NCBI GenBank assembly: GCA_964612675.1
Contig: CAZTDD010000061.1
Coordinates: 1 to 39,550 of the forward strand
Reading direction: 5' to 3'
DNA: 39,550 nt
Source of the DNA: CAZTDD01 sp964612675
GTDB taxonomy: Bacteria; Hinthialibacterota; Hinthialibacteria; Hinthialibacterales; JAKPRU01
Part shown: in pieces, positions 1-8,891 of the stretch
Layout of the letters: the number at the start of each line of letters is the position of its first letter
How positions within the stretch are numbered: position 1 is the first letter of the stretch
The notes under the pieces: generated by a model
What the model saw: the letters and a program-made list of their open reading frames with translations, nothing else
What the model was told of the DNA's origin: nothing
Databases searched by the model: none
Made by a program: the position numbers and the translations under genes

Positions 1-66
1 GTGGAAAATCAACTACACGGAAAAACTCAACGCAAAATCTTGGGGAAGGTCCTGGAGGTTTATCCC

Positions 67-95
67 TTGACAAAAAGTTAGGATTTCCTTACTAT
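67..95 (+). promoter_or_regulatory. sigma-70 promoter, TTGACA-N17-TACTAT
   Basis: A perfect -35 box TTGACA (67-72) is followed by a 17-bp spacer and TACTAT (90-95), five of six matches to the -10 consensus. Transcription should begin near 102. An in-frame ATG at 94 lies inside the -10 box, so it cannot be the translation start of the following small gene. This promoter is what places that start at 181. Confidence 0.75.
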
Positions 96-180
96 GTTCA
101 AGGGTTCCAACTTCAGGGGTCACTGGGACGGTATTCCGGGTATTCATGCCTTCGTGAATACGAGTCAGACTGGGGACAGG

Positions 181-393
181 ATGGATGAAAGACATTCACA
201 AGAATTGGAACGGCTGGAACATCTCGTCGACCGTTTAGAGAACGCGGTGGTTATCCCCGCAAACCGGAGAGCAGAAATGTACCGGGAAGCGTTAGAGGAT
301 ACGGTGAAGATTCTGCTTCAGACAAAGAACGCTTTTCGTTCAAAGCAACTTCAGGAATTGAGAGAAAGAATCGAGCGGGTTCTCGACAATTGA
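181..393 (+). CDS. small hypothetical helical protein (70 aa)
   Basis: This is a short charged protein, predicted almost entirely alpha-helical. It has heptad-like patterns in two segments (about residues 5-20 and 38-68), and the second ends in a Lys/Arg/Glu-rich helix. No enzyme motif, signal peptide or membrane segment is visible. The ATG at 181 is preceded by a purine-rich GGGGACAGG. The alternative in-frame ATG at 94 overlaps the -10 box of the promoter just upstream and is rejected. A terminator-like hairpin follows about 75 bp after the stop, so the gene may be a single transcription unit. The family is not recognised and no function is proposed. Confidence 0.6.
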   Translation: MDERHSQELERLEHLVDRLENAVVIPANRRAEMYREALEDTVKILLQTKNAFRSKQLQELRERIERVLDN

Positions 394-468
394 GAACTTC
401 GCCGGATCAAGCGAAGTCGAAATAAGAATCAGGGGCGTTCCACGGTTCGGATAGTAGGCTGAAAAGTG

Positions 469-531
469 GGGACGCAACGAGCTGCCGGTTCAAGTATGAA
501 CCGTACGCACGTTGCGTCCCTTCTTTTTTAA
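469..531 (+). terminator. long hairpin plus T-run: terminator or leader element
   Basis: The arms GGGACGCAACG (469-479) and CGTTGCGTCCC (510-520) are perfectly complementary over 11 bp. They enclose an inner hairpin, CGGTTCA (486-492) with TGAACCG (497-503), and are followed by TTCTTTTTTA. This fits a rho-independent terminator for the small gene upstream. Because it also sits 40 bp ahead of the secreted-protein gene, it could act as an attenuator for that gene. Confidence 0.65.
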
Positions 532-572
532 TCCGCCTTCGGGCCGCTACAAGATTTTAGGAGGTTACTTCG

Positions 573-1910
573 ATGTATCGAACACAATTATATGTCGCTT
601 GTCTCGTTTCCATGTCATTCCTACTTATCGGTGAAGCCGTCGCACAAGGGTGGTTTCAAGATTTCGAGGATGGCGTGTCGCCTTTCGGGTTCACTCTCGA
701 CTATCGATTCAACGAGACTCTCGGTTTCACAGAGAACATCGACACTGAGCAAAGCGACGACACCTTCGAAGGTTCCACGTCCGCTTTTCTGAGCGACGAG
801 TGGGATACGGTTTCCCGTGATTTGGGTATCGACGAAGGAATCGTCACGGTTTGGTTTTATGACACAGGTTACGAAGGTCCTAACTCGAATGCGATCCGGC
901 TGCGGACCGAGGAAGATGACGCTGAGACCCCATACTGGCCGTTGGATTTCGTAGCGGTTGAGCTGAAGGGACGGCGAACAGGTCACGGCTCGGACGTTAT
1001 CCCATACTACTACGTGAACCGGCCATGTCCCGACTGTAACGCGATGGGAGTCGATTTCGGCTATGACATCACGACGGGCGAACGGGTAGAACGAACTTAC
1101 AACACGTGGCATGAGGTGTCCTTTGTCATTGATGACGGAGTGACGCTCACAAGCATCGACAATCATCCAACCAGTATCGCTATAGAATCTGCCCCTTCCC
1201 GAATCGAGTTGTTGTGCCGGTCGGGCTGGTATGTCACTCGGCCGGGCGATGGTCGGACAATGCTGTGGGACGACATCTTCATAGCGCCGAAGATGCATTC
1301 CACCGGCTTCGACACGGCACCCGAGTGGATGACACCCGATCCGAACACCTCGCTCGTTTTCGAAGCGACCCCGAGCCCGAATCTCCCTGCGAGTTTCGTC
1401 CCCTTATTGGAAACAGGGCAGGTTGCCCGGTTCCCGGGGCCCGAGATGAAGTTGAGTGCTCCATGGGATGTGGACCAAGGCATGATCGAGGTGTGGTTTT
1501 TCGATCCGAACATCCAGGCGGCCGGGTACAAGGATATTGTTCGTGTCAGCAACGCTGCCAATCCGGAGGAGTACCTGCGAATCAGCCTTTATTCCCACCT
1601 GATGGGGAATCCCGCAGAGACCTACTATGTCGCCACCCATGAGACACCCAAAGGCGGAACCTATGGGGCATCTCGAAGCGAAGGATGGCACCGACTTATT
1701 TTTCGCAAAGTCAAAGGTGAGTTAAGCCTCTCCGTGGACGGAATCTCGACGCGAAATGAGACAACAGTGTGGGATGATCCGCCGGACAACCTCCTCTTCG
1801 AGATTCTTTCGGGTAATAGTCGCTACCCCATGGGCAGTGCGATGTGGTACAGCCGCATCGTGATGACCGGCGAAAACGCAACAGGCGTGCGCGCGTGGGA
1901 ACTGTACTGA
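573..1910 (+). CDS. secreted hypothetical protein with two jelly-roll-like modules
   Basis: The protein is 445 aa. An N-terminal signal peptide (about residues 1-25, hydrophobic core followed by AVAQG) implies export. The mature part appears to hold two related beta-rich halves, about 27-235 and 245-445. Both contain phrases such as GIVTVWFYD and GMIEVWFFD and end with a WYxxR/WYSRI-type segment, as in concanavalin/LamG-like folds that bind ligands or carbohydrate. No catalytic residues are recognised. AGGAGG at 559-564 lies 8 bp before the ATG. The next gene, 33 bp downstream on the same strand, encodes a pseudopilin, so the two may share a transcript. The duplicated fold is inferred from pattern only; the family is unknown. 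Confidence 0.8.
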   Translation: MYRTQLYVACLVSMSFLLIGEAVAQGWFQDFEDGVSPFGFTLDYRFNETLGFTENIDTEQSDDTFEGSTSAFLSDEWDTVSRDLGIDEGIVTVWFYDTGYEGPNSNAIRLRTEEDDAETPYWPLDFVAVELKGRRTGHGSDVIPYYYVNRPCPDCNAMGVDFGYDITTGERVERTYNTWHEVSFVIDDGVTLTSIDNHPTSIAIESAPSRIELLCRSGWYVTRPGDGRTMLWDDIFIAPKMHSTGFDTAPEWMTPDPNTSLVFEATPSPNLPASFVPLLETGQVARFPGPEMKLSAPWDVDQGMIEVWFFDPNIQAAGYKDIVRVSNAANPEEYLRISLYSHLMGNPAETYYVATHETPKGGTYGASRSEGWHRLIFRKVKGELSLSVDGISTRNETTVWDDPPDNLLFEILSGNSRYPMGSAMWYSRIVMTGENATGVRAWELY

Positions 1911-1943
1911 ATCGCAGGCGCGGAAGTACCAGGAAGAAAGACG

Positions 1944-2546
1944 ATGTTTCGACAAACCAAACTGACAGCATTCACGCTGATTGAGCTACTCATTGCGGTT
2001 GCAATTATCGGAATTCTGGCCTCGATAGCCGTGCCCGAGTTTCTGACAGCGAGGACTCGTGCGAACATTGCGCGGGTCGAAGCGGATTTCAAGGTCCTTG
2101 CGGACGCGCTCGAGATGTACCGGGTCGATCGGAATGATTACCCCTATCAATATATGTGCCGCTGGGAGACCTCTGCCTCGCCGCCGCCTATCGAGGAATA
2201 TGGAACAAGAGAACAAAACCGTTACGAACTAAAGGTGCTCACGACGCCGATCGCGTATCTCAACTCGATCCCGCAAGATGTATTCTCGCCGGGAAATAAG
2301 CTCGCAGCCTTTCTGGAGGAGGATGCCGAGACGGGATCCTGGCCCTACGATTACACAAGTTTCAAAGCATTTTCCAAAGCCAATTTCGACATGTCGGATC
2401 GCGGCTATGTGATCAAGAGCCGGGGCCCCGACCGATTCTATAACGGCGGTCACCACCACTACGAAGTGACCAACGGGTTGATGTCCGCCGGGGATATCGT
2501 TCGCTACGAAGGCGGCGAGAGAGCCGGCGGATGGAACATTCATTGA
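1944..2546 (+). CDS. type II secretion / type IV pilin-like pseudopilin
   Basis: The protein is 200 aa. A short basic leader (MFRQTKLTA) is followed by the classical prepilin peptidase site and hydrophobic helix FTLIELLIAVAIIGILASIA. Cleavage is expected between Ala9 and Phe10, with Glu5 of the mature helix present. Ala rather than Gly at -1 is a tolerated variant. The helix continues into TARTRANIARVEADFKVLADALEMY, typical of GspG/pseudopilin-like proteins, then a globular domain rich in Tyr and Pro. It would be inserted in the inner membrane and assembled into a pseudopilus, or kept as a stand-alone pilin-like protein, since no other secretion gene is nearby. AGGAAG lies about 10 bp before the ATG. 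The C-terminus overlaps the region upstream of the chelatase gene. Confidence 0.88.
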   Translation: MFRQTKLTAFTLIELLIAVAIIGILASIAVPEFLTARTRANIARVEADFKVLADALEMYRVDRNDYPYQYMCRWETSASPPPIEEYGTREQNRYELKVLTTPIAYLNSIPQDVFSPGNKLAAFLEEDAETGSWPYDYTSFKAFSKANFDMSDRGYVIKSRGPDRFYNGGHHHYEVTNGLMSAGDIVRYEGGERAGGWNIH

Positions 2547-2572
2547 ACAAAAACATGAGGAGGTCTAATCCA

Positions 2573-3544
2573 ATGAAAACAAAGCGTTACCGATTACTTT
2601 TTCCGGCAATTACGCTTGGCATAGCGTTCTTTCTTCTTGCGTCACCTCCCTTGGGTTTCGCAGAAACCAGCGCGGGGCTTGTTATCGCCGCTCACGGCTC
2701 TCCAAGCCCCGCCTGGTCGGCGCGAGCCGCCGGGCTTGATGAGGATGTCACGCAGATCATTGAAAGGAAAGGCGCGCCCTTCACAGCGATCAAAACCGCC
2801 TTTCTCGAGTTCAATCAGCCGTCTCTTGCTGAGGCGGTCCGCGATATGCATGATCGGGGCTGCGACCAGATCGTGGTGATGCCTCTATTCATTGGGCGTT
2901 CAGGTCATGTTCTGTGCGATATCCCTGCCGTGCTCGGCCTCTATTCAACGCCCGACATGACGGAAACGCTGCGCGAGGAGAACGCCGAGATCATTCTGCC
3001 GTCCGTCCCTGTAACAATCGGGCCGACCCTCTCGGAAAGCGACCTGTTAGCCCTATCCATCCTGGATCGGGTGAGGGAGATATCGACGGATCCTGAAAAC
3101 GAAGCCCTCGTGCTCTTTGCTCATGGCTGTGAACAGATGCCGGCCCATTGGGAAAATCTCATGAACCGGATTACGCACTTTGTTTGCGGAAAGACAGGGA
3201 TCTCTACGGCCTACTCGGGCTTCATCGAAGTTGGCCAGTCTTACGAAGCGGAAGGATTGCCGCTGATTCGCCAGGCCGCCGACGAAAAAGAACGAGTCCT
3301 CGTCGTCGGGTCCTACATCGCACTGAGCCCGAAAAAGATCCACCAGCGATGGACCGCAAGACATGAGGAAGAGTCTGCTGAGATCTTGGACAGGATGGGC
3401 ATGACTGAGCTCCTCGAAACCAACAGAATCGTGTTCTCCGAAAGGTCGTTTTTGCCGGATACCCGCCTTGCGGAATGGATCGTCGATAGGGCGACTGAGA
3501 TTGTCGAGGGGTTGGAGAAGAGTGTGACGGCGGGGAAACCCTGA
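2573..3544 (+). CDS. CbiX/CbiK-like cobalto/ferrochelatase-fold protein, exported
   Basis: The protein is 323 aa. The ATG at 2573 is chosen because AGGAGG at 2558-2563 precedes it by 9 bp; an earlier in-frame ATG at 2531 would read through that ribosome-binding site. Residues 1-30 form a signal peptide ending LGFA. The N-terminal half carries VIAAHGSPSPAW with His41, and GRSGHVLCDIP with His112, the two His positions expected in class II chelatases. The second half repeats the fold (AHGCEQMPAHW; VLVVGSYIALSPKKIHQ). Family members insert Co2+ or Fe2+ into sirohydrochlorin. The signal peptide resembles the periplasmic CbiK of sulfate reducers, where a metal- or heme-handling role has been proposed. 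No other cobalamin or siroheme gene is present here. Confidence 0.8.
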   Translation: MKTKRYRLLFPAITLGIAFFLLASPPLGFAETSAGLVIAAHGSPSPAWSARAAGLDEDVTQIIERKGAPFTAIKTAFLEFNQPSLAEAVRDMHDRGCDQIVVMPLFIGRSGHVLCDIPAVLGLYSTPDMTETLREENAEIILPSVPVTIGPTLSESDLLALSILDRVREISTDPENEALVLFAHGCEQMPAHWENLMNRITHFVCGKTGISTAYSGFIEVGQSYEAEGLPLIRQAADEKERVLVVGSYIALSPKKIHQRWTARHEEESAEILDRMGMTELLETNRIVFSERSFLPDTRLAEWIVDRATEIVEGLEKSVTAGKP

Positions 3545-3751
3545 GAGGCGCTGTGAGGGAGATTGCGAAGAACCACGGCAAGTGGGGTTCCATGCCCGCG
3601 CTCGGGGGACCACTGCGACCTCAGAAGCTTGTGCAGACCAGAAACGTGAACCCCCTCTCGCCGAGTTTCCGCGAAGAAGCCTCTCGCTGCTGGCATGGCA
3701 CCATGCAGATACAGCTGCAAATGATAGGGAACTTGTGCAAGGAAGGTTCTG

Positions 3752-3840
3752 TCAGAATCAGGATGGTCTAGATAGATGGATGAACAGGATAGGGATCCTT
3801 CAGAATCCATCCTGAATATCCTTTCATCCTCAGTATCCAC
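3752..3840. repeat. imperfect CAGGAT/ATCCTG repeat cluster in a convergent gap
   Basis: The gap 3545-3869 separates convergent genes and holds no convincing gene. Within it, short motifs of the type CAGGAT and its complement recur. GGATGAACAGGATA (3778-3791) can pair with TATCCTTTCATCC (3817-3829) with one bulge, and GTCAGAATCAGGATGG (3751-3766) is echoed by CAGAATCCATCCTGAA. This resembles the decaying short interspersed repeats common in intergenic DNA of environmental genomes. It could also help terminate both convergent transcripts, though no strong T-run is present. Confidence 0.45.
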
Positions 3841-3869
3841 ATTCAGACAGTATTCTTATGATAATCCCG

Positions 3870-4634
3870 CTAATACGGAAACGTCTCGTCCATCTTCGTA
3901 TCGGAAAGCTCGACAAGATAATCGGACAGGATTGCGACGGCGGCGTTGAAGAGGCGTTCGCCTTTTTCGGCGGTGCCTTTTCTTGGATCGCCGTGGCCGG
4001 AGTTCTGTGTAAGTAGATGCCACGGGCGTGTGATTTTCACCGCGCCTTTTTCGATGGCCTGAAGGCGACAGCGCTTCGTCGCACCATCGTCCGCTACTGC
4101 CAAATCGACCAGATCCGGAAAAAGATGAAGACCGATGCTGGTTTCCATCTCCTCGGCATGATCGCCCTGTACCTCCAACACTTCCTTTCTCTCGTCGTCA
4201 ATCGCTTTCCACCACTCGAACAACGACAGAAACACACTGGTCGTTCCATACAGCTCGCGCAAAATGAAACTGAACTCATTTCCGCCGTGACCGTTGAGGA
4301 TGACCATCTTTCGAACGCCGTGCTGTTCGAGCGAATCGACAACGTCACTCATAAGCGCCAGTTGAGTCGACGGACGGCAGTTGATGGTGAGCGGAAACTC
4401 CATGAGGTTCGAGTCGACACCGTACGGAATCGAAGGCAGGAGGATTGTATTCGCCCCCTTTGCATTGGCATCCGTACACGCTGCCCGGCCGATCGCGGTG
4501 GATGTCAGGGTGTCGGTGCCGTAGGGAAGATGCAGGTTGTGCGGTTCGGTAGCGCCGACCGGGAGGACAGCGACCTCGATTTGTTTTTCTTTTATTGTTT
4601 CGTAGTTCAACCGCTCGAGAGCAACGTCGGACAT
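3870..4634 (-). CDS. creatininase (creatinine amidohydrolase) family hydrolase
   Basis: The protein is 254 aa, the usual length. The start at 4634 follows AAGGAGA (complement of 4641-4647); a longer in-frame version from 4727 would overlap the kinase gene and lacks such a site. Metal ligands of the family are visible: Glu30 and His32 in VGATEPHNLHLPYGTD, Asp41, the His in NGHGGNE, and a later Glu in DHAEEMETS. The family includes creatininase, amidohydrolases acting on pyrimidine-type substrates, and MftE-like peptidases, so the substrate cannot be named. It lies 28 bp downstream of the large hybrid kinase gene and is probably co-transcribed. The enzyme should be cytoplasmic and bind two metal ions. 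Confidence 0.88.
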   Translation of the reverse strand: MSDVALERLNYETIKEKQIEVAVLPVGATEPHNLHLPYGTDTLTSTAIGRAACTDANAKGANTILLPSIPYGVDSNLMEFPLTINCRPSTQLALMSDVVDSLEQHGVRKMVILNGHGGNEFSFILRELYGTTSVFLSLFEWWKAIDDERKEVLEVQGDHAEEMETSIGLHLFPDLVDLAVADDGATKRCRLQAIEKGAVKITRPWHLLTQNSGHGDPRKGTAEKGERLFNAAVAILSDYLVELSDTKMDETFPY

Positions 4635-4662
4635 GATTTTTCTCCTTAAATTCGCTACCGGA

Positions 4663-7600
4663 CTACCGATCCAACACCCTCCGGACCGTCCGCGCCAAAT
4701 CGTCCGGCCGGTACGGCTTTGAGACATACGCGGCAGGTTCCAGCGATTTGATGGATTGATTGTCCATTTCCTCGCTGTATCCGCTGCTTACGATAACCTT
4801 CGCGTCGGGATCTTTCTTGCGGATACGCTCCATCACCTCGCGACCGGACAACTGAGGCATCGATAGATCGAGAATCACTAGGTCGATCCCTTTCCCTTCC
4901 TTCAGGAACCGGTCCCATCCCTGCTTTCCGTCATCCGCGATCAGCACCGTGTATCCGTAACGTTCGAGGATCACCTGGCCGAGGTTCCGTATCATCGCTT
5001 CATCGTCGATCAACAGAATGGTTTCCTCTCCCCCGCGAACGGCCTCCTGGATCTCAATGCCGGTCCGCTCCTCTTCCTCCTCTGCGACAGGAAGGTAAAT
5101 CTTGAATGTCGTGCCTTTGTTCGGTTCGCTGTAGATGTTGATCCATCCATTATGTTGTTTGATGATGCCGTATGCGGTAGCAAGACCGAGCCCCGTGCCC
5201 TCTCCGCGTTTCTTTGTAGTGAAGAACGGCTCGAAAACCCGCTCCTGGGTCTGTTGATCCATTCCAATTCCGTTGTCGGAAATGCCCAATACAACAAAGC
5301 GACCCGGCCGGGCGTAGGATCGAGTTTCACAGTACTGCTCGCCCACCAGGACATTTTCGGTTTCGATGGTGATCGCATACTGGACGGTCCCTTCTTCGTC
5401 CGCACTCAGCATCCGCATTGCCTGCCCGATGGCGTCTCGCGCATTCACGCAGAGGTTCATGAGAACCGAGTTCATTTGTGTCGGATCGGCGAGTACTTTT
5501 GGTAGATAGTCTTTGGTGTGGATGTCGATTTCAATTCGGCGGTCGATAGTCTCGCGGGCCAGCGTAGCGACCTCGTGGACGATCTTGTTCAGATCGACCG
5601 GCCTCAGTTCGATTCGGGATTTGCGACCGAACGCGAGAAGCTGTTGGACGAGCGCCGCCGCCCGATCCGCCGCTTTCTTGGCGTTATCCATATAGCGGAC
5701 CGTTTCGTCCGAGGATCGCATTGCCGCAAGGCTCAGGTTTCCAATAATGCCGGTCAACAGATTGTTGAAATCGTGTGCCACACCGCCCGCGAGCTGCCCG
5801 ATGGCCTCCATCTTTTGGGCTTGACGAAGTTGTTCCTGGAGTTTGGCTTGTTCATCCTCAGACCGTTTTCGCTCGGTAATGTCCTGAACCGTTCCCGTCA
5901 AACCGATCACATTGCCCTTCTCATCCAGGATAGCCTCCGCTTGCTCATTCACCCAAATAATCGTTCCATCAGGCCGGATAACCCGATGATCGATATCATA
6001 AGGAGTCCCGTTCGAGACGGTATCCAGCGAGGCATCGATAACCAGTTGCCGGTCTTCCGGGTGAACGAACGAGAAGAATGTGGACCTTTTGCCGTCAAAT
6101 TCCTGTTTTTCCAAACCGAAGAGTCGATATACCTGATCGGACCAGGAGACTTCGTTTCTTTGTATGTTCGTATTCCAGCTGCCGATCCGCCCGACCTGTT
6201 GAGCCCGTTGAAGCTGTCTTTCGCTTTCCATGAGCTTCTCTTCGGCCAGTTTTCGATCGGTGATGTTTTGCAGAGCGGATCGTATGCCCGCGACTTCTCC
6301 ATTTTCGTCATACACCATTCTCTCTTCGATCGCTACCAGGATCTCTTCCCCGTCTTTGCGGATATAGGGTCGCTCGAAGTATTGAAGAGGTTGATCGCCC
6401 TGTATTTTACGGCGTATGGACTCTTTAGCCGCTTCACGCTCCGATTCGTTGACAAACTCGTAGACATAACGCCCGAGCATTTCTTTTCGGTCGTATCCCA
6501 ACATTTCCGCTTCGGTTCGATTGACCCGGACGATTCGTCCTTCCCGATCGATTTCGTGATACCCAACAGGTGCGTTTTCAAAAAGCTCGTGAAATTCCTG
6601 TTCGGATTTACGGAGCGCTTCCTCCGCTTCCTTGCGCTGTGTGATATCCCAGAAAATACCTTGCGTTCCGATGATAGTGCCGGTGGCGTCATGAACGGGC
6701 GTTTTCAACACCTGGACATACATGCGTTTACCGCCCGGCGGCTGGTTTTCCTCCACTCGCTCCAAAGCCTCACCGGTTTCAATAACCTTTCGGTCGTCTT
6801 GTTGGTATTTCTCCGCCAATTCCGGAGGATAGAAATCGAAGTCCGTTTTGCCGATGATTTCCCGGCGGGGCTTGCCCAAGGTCGAGCAGAAGTTCTCGTT
6901 CGCAAACGTGAAACGCCCTTCCAGATCCTTGCGGAAGATATTCTGGGGGAGTTTTTCAACAAGAGAGACATACAGCGCTTCGGAGTCTTTTAATGCTTCT
7001 TCCGTGTGCTTCCTTTTGATCGTGTTTACGACGATTTCACCAACCATTCGCAGAATGGCGACATCCCACTCCGACCAGACCTTGATCGTACGGACCGCGT
7101 CGAAACCGACAAAGCCGATCAATTGAGCTCCCGCAGCAATGGGGACATTGACGAGAGACTGGATATTTCCTGTTTCGAATTCCGCCTTTTCCGCAGCGGC
7201 CTCCGGGGGCAGATCGGCAACCGAAGGGACGTGCACAACCTCACCGCGTCGAATCCGTGCAGCGAACCACGGAAAGTTCTGATCGAGATCGATGCCCTGA
7301 AGAGAATCGATCTGGGAATGGACTCCTTCGGCACACCACTCGTGGGTATTATCGATTACCTTCGAGTTTTTTCGGAACAGAAATACATAGCCTCGATCTG
7401 CTCCGCTGAATTCCCCGATAATCTCCAACAACGTCACAATATTGCGATCGATTTCCTGCGGTTCGAGATTGATGAATTTCGTCGAAAGATCTGCGATCAA
7501 GGATTCGAATCGGGCCTGTTGTTGCAGGTCTCTTTCGATCCTCTTCCTATCGGTGATGTCCTGAAGTATTCCGATCGAACCAACGATTGAACCGACTTCA

Positions 7601-8412
7601 TTTCGAATCAGGACGGCGGTGTCGGAGATCCATCGTTCTTCGCCGGATTTTGTCCGGATACGACAGTCCAGCCGCCATACGTCTACCTCCCCTTGAAGAG
7701 CCCTCCGCACTGCTTGTTGGACCGTCGTTCCGGCAAGATCGCCCTGGAAATCGTACTCTTCCTGTAAGCCGGTAAAGGTGTCTCGGTCGATTTCATCAGC
7801 GGAGTACCCGGTCAGTTTTTCGATACCGGCTCCAATGAATTCATACTGATTTGTTTCGGTATTCAGATAATACGGTACGGCGCCGACGGCCTCGATCGCG
7901 CTTCGGTAAAGTCGCTCACTCTTGCGGAAGTTTTGTTCGACATGTTTACGATCGCTGATATCTCTGACTACCGCCCACATTCCCAGCGGTTTTCCATCGG
8001 CGTCGTTGTACAAAAAGGTCCTTAGTTCTACCGGACAGATTGTTCCGTCTTTGCGAATGTATTCCTTTTCATAGATGTCGGAATATCCTTCGGGAAAAAC
8101 TTGCTCCTCGATAACGGTCTTTTCGAGCTGATGCCAATGAGGGGGGGTAATATCCGTGTAGGTGAGATTACGGAGTTCTTCTTCGGAGTAGCCCAGGATT
8201 CGCTCGAAAGCCGGGTTGCATTCGAGAATCCGGCCGTCCATGTCGACTCGGGCGAATCCGTCCCGGCTGCCCTCATACAACTCGCGGTATGGGGTAGCGA
8301 TACTCTTCTGAGAGGCGGACCGGTGTTCACGTCGTTCGAACATCGCGAGCCGCTCTCGCAGGGCGTGAAGTTCCTCTATCAGCTCGCCTTTGGTCCTCTT
8401 GCTGTCGTCCAT
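4663..8412 (-). CDS. hybrid sensor histidine kinase: 5 PAS, GAF, HisKA, HATPase, receiver
   Basis: The protein is 1249 aa with no membrane segments, so it is a cytoplasmic sensor. Approximate layout: PAS 45-165, PAS 165-290, GAF 300-465, PAS 475-595, PAS 604-725, PAS 730-850, HisKA 865-930, HATPase 985-1110, receiver 1128-1249. The phosphoacceptor is His880 in GGVAHDFNNLL, the HPK4-type H-box. The ATP-binding G boxes DNGIGMD and GEGTGLGLAT are intact. The receiver has the acidic pair in LLIDDE, acceptor Asp1182 in VILDLSMP, and the Lys of VSKPY. Most PAS units end in DITxRK. The ATG at 8412 has only a weak ribosome-binding site. It sits between a cupin gene and a creatininase gene. The signals sensed are unknown. 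The gene at 25537-28476 is a paralogue. Confidence 0.95.
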   Translation of the reverse strand: MDDSKRTKGELIEELHALRERLAMFERREHRSASQKSIATPYRELYEGSRDGFARVDMDGRILECNPAFERILGYSEEELRNLTYTDITPPHWHQLEKTVIEEQVFPEGYSDIYEKEYIRKDGTICPVELRTFLYNDADGKPLGMWAVVRDISDRKHVEQNFRKSERLYRSAIEAVGAVPYYLNTETNQYEFIGAGIEKLTGYSADEIDRDTFTGLQEEYDFQGDLAGTTVQQAVRRALQGEVDVWRLDCRIRTKSGEERWISDTAVLIRNEVGSIVGSIGILQDITDRKRIERDLQQQARFESLIADLSTKFINLEPQEIDRNIVTLLEIIGEFSGADRGYVFLFRKNSKVIDNTHEWCAEGVHSQIDSLQGIDLDQNFPWFAARIRRGEVVHVPSVADLPPEAAAEKAEFETGNIQSLVNVPIAAGAQLIGFVGFDAVRTIKVWSEWDVAILRMVGEIVVNTIKRKHTEEALKDSEALYVSLVEKLPQNIFRKDLEGRFTFANENFCSTLGKPRREIIGKTDFDFYPPELAEKYQQDDRKVIETGEALERVEENQPPGGKRMYVQVLKTPVHDATGTIIGTQGIFWDITQRKEAEEALRKSEQEFHELFENAPVGYHEIDREGRIVRVNRTEAEMLGYDRKEMLGRYVYEFVNESEREAAKESIRRKIQGDQPLQYFERPYIRKDGEEILVAIEERMVYDENGEVAGIRSALQNITDRKLAEEKLMESERQLQRAQQVGRIGSWNTNIQRNEVSWSDQVYRLFGLEKQEFDGKRSTFFSFVHPEDRQLVIDASLDTVSNGTPYDIDHRVIRPDGTIIWVNEQAEAILDEKGNVIGLTGTVQDITERKRSEDEQAKLQEQLRQAQKMEAIGQLAGGVAHDFNNLLTGIIGNLSLAAMRSSDETVRYMDNAKKAADRAAALVQQLLAFGRKSRIELRPVDLNKIVHEVATLARETIDRRIEIDIHTKDYLPKVLADPTQMNSVLMNLCVNARDAIGQAMRMLSADEEGTVQYAITIETENVLVGEQYCETRSYARPGRFVVLGISDNGIGMDQQTQERVFEPFFTTKKRGEGTGLGLATAYGIIKQHNGWINIYSEPNKGTTFKIYLPVAEEEEERTGIEIQEAVRGGEETILLIDDEAMIRNLGQVILERYGYTVLIADDGKQGWDRFLKEGKGIDLVILDLSMPQLSGREVMERIRKKDPDAKVIVSSGYSEEMDNQSIKSLEPAAYVSKPYRPDDLARTVRRVLDR

Positions 8413-8528
8413 TTTGTGCTTTATCCGACGAGATCTCTGCAGACAGAGAACAAAGCGGCGTAAGGCTGTCAGTCCCGGCGCGTTTCCTGCGCTCAGGCAC
8501 GTGGGGCCGCCGACTTACCGGAATTCGA

Positions 8529-8882
8529 TCAATCATCCACCAGGAATAGGTCATCGGTATGGAACGGTGGGGTTCCGACCACGAGCGCCGCAATGTTGCC
8601 AACCGCACGATGACGGACATTCGGAGGGATCAGGACGGAACTGCCGGGCGATACCGGGATCGAAGTCCCGTCCAACTCGATTGTCCCCTCACCTTCCAAA
8701 ACGTAATAGAATTCCGTTGTTTCCTTGTGATAATGGGGTTTTGCCTCATTGATGGCCACGTACGATGCACTGAGCGGTGTCCGGTCTTCCGACGCGACAA
8801 GACGTTTGCGGAAACCGCACGTGCTCTTTTCCTTTTCGATTTCGTTTAAATGACGAATAATGGTCTTCGCTTCAGCGGTCAT
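8529..8882 (-). CDS. single-domain cupin protein
   Basis: The protein is 117 aa. The cupin metal-binding pattern is complete: His50, His52 and Glu57 in PHYHKETTEFYYVLEG, then His91 in PPNVRHRAVGN. This implies one divalent metal in a small beta-barrel. It resembles Cupin_2 proteins that act as sugar-phosphate isomerases, dioxygenases or ligand sensors; the substrate cannot be told from sequence. GAGGTGAT lies just before the ATG, and the gene starts 9 bp after the mnmG stop codon, so it is likely co-transcribed with mnmG. The histidine kinase gene follows after 116 bp. Confidence 0.9.
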   Translation of the reverse strand: MTAEAKTIIRHLNEIEKEKSTCGFRKRLVASEDRTPLSASYVAINEAKPHYHKETTEFYYVLEGEGTIELDGTSIPVSPGSSVLIPPNVRHRAVGNIAALVVGTPPFHTDDLFLVDD

Positions 8883-8891
8883 GATATCACC

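Noticed and set aside
13..195. 60-codon minus-strand frame at the window start
   Set aside because: It lies across a strong plus-strand promoter and the start of the small plus-strand gene and has no ribosome-binding site.
621..1298. 225-codon minus-strand frame inside the secreted-protein gene
   Set aside because: The plus-strand gene has a signal peptide, an AGGAGG site and coherent beta-rich sequence; the antisense frame has none of these.
3553..3815. short plus-strand frames after the chelatase gene
   Set aside because: The two frames overlap, are rich in repeat-derived sequence, and have no ribosome-binding site or family.
5518..6993. 491-codon open frame on the plus strand inside the large hybrid kinase gene
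   Set aside because: It is antisense to clearly conserved PAS and kinase domains on the minus strand, has no recognisable domain, and is explained by codon bias suppressing antisense stops.
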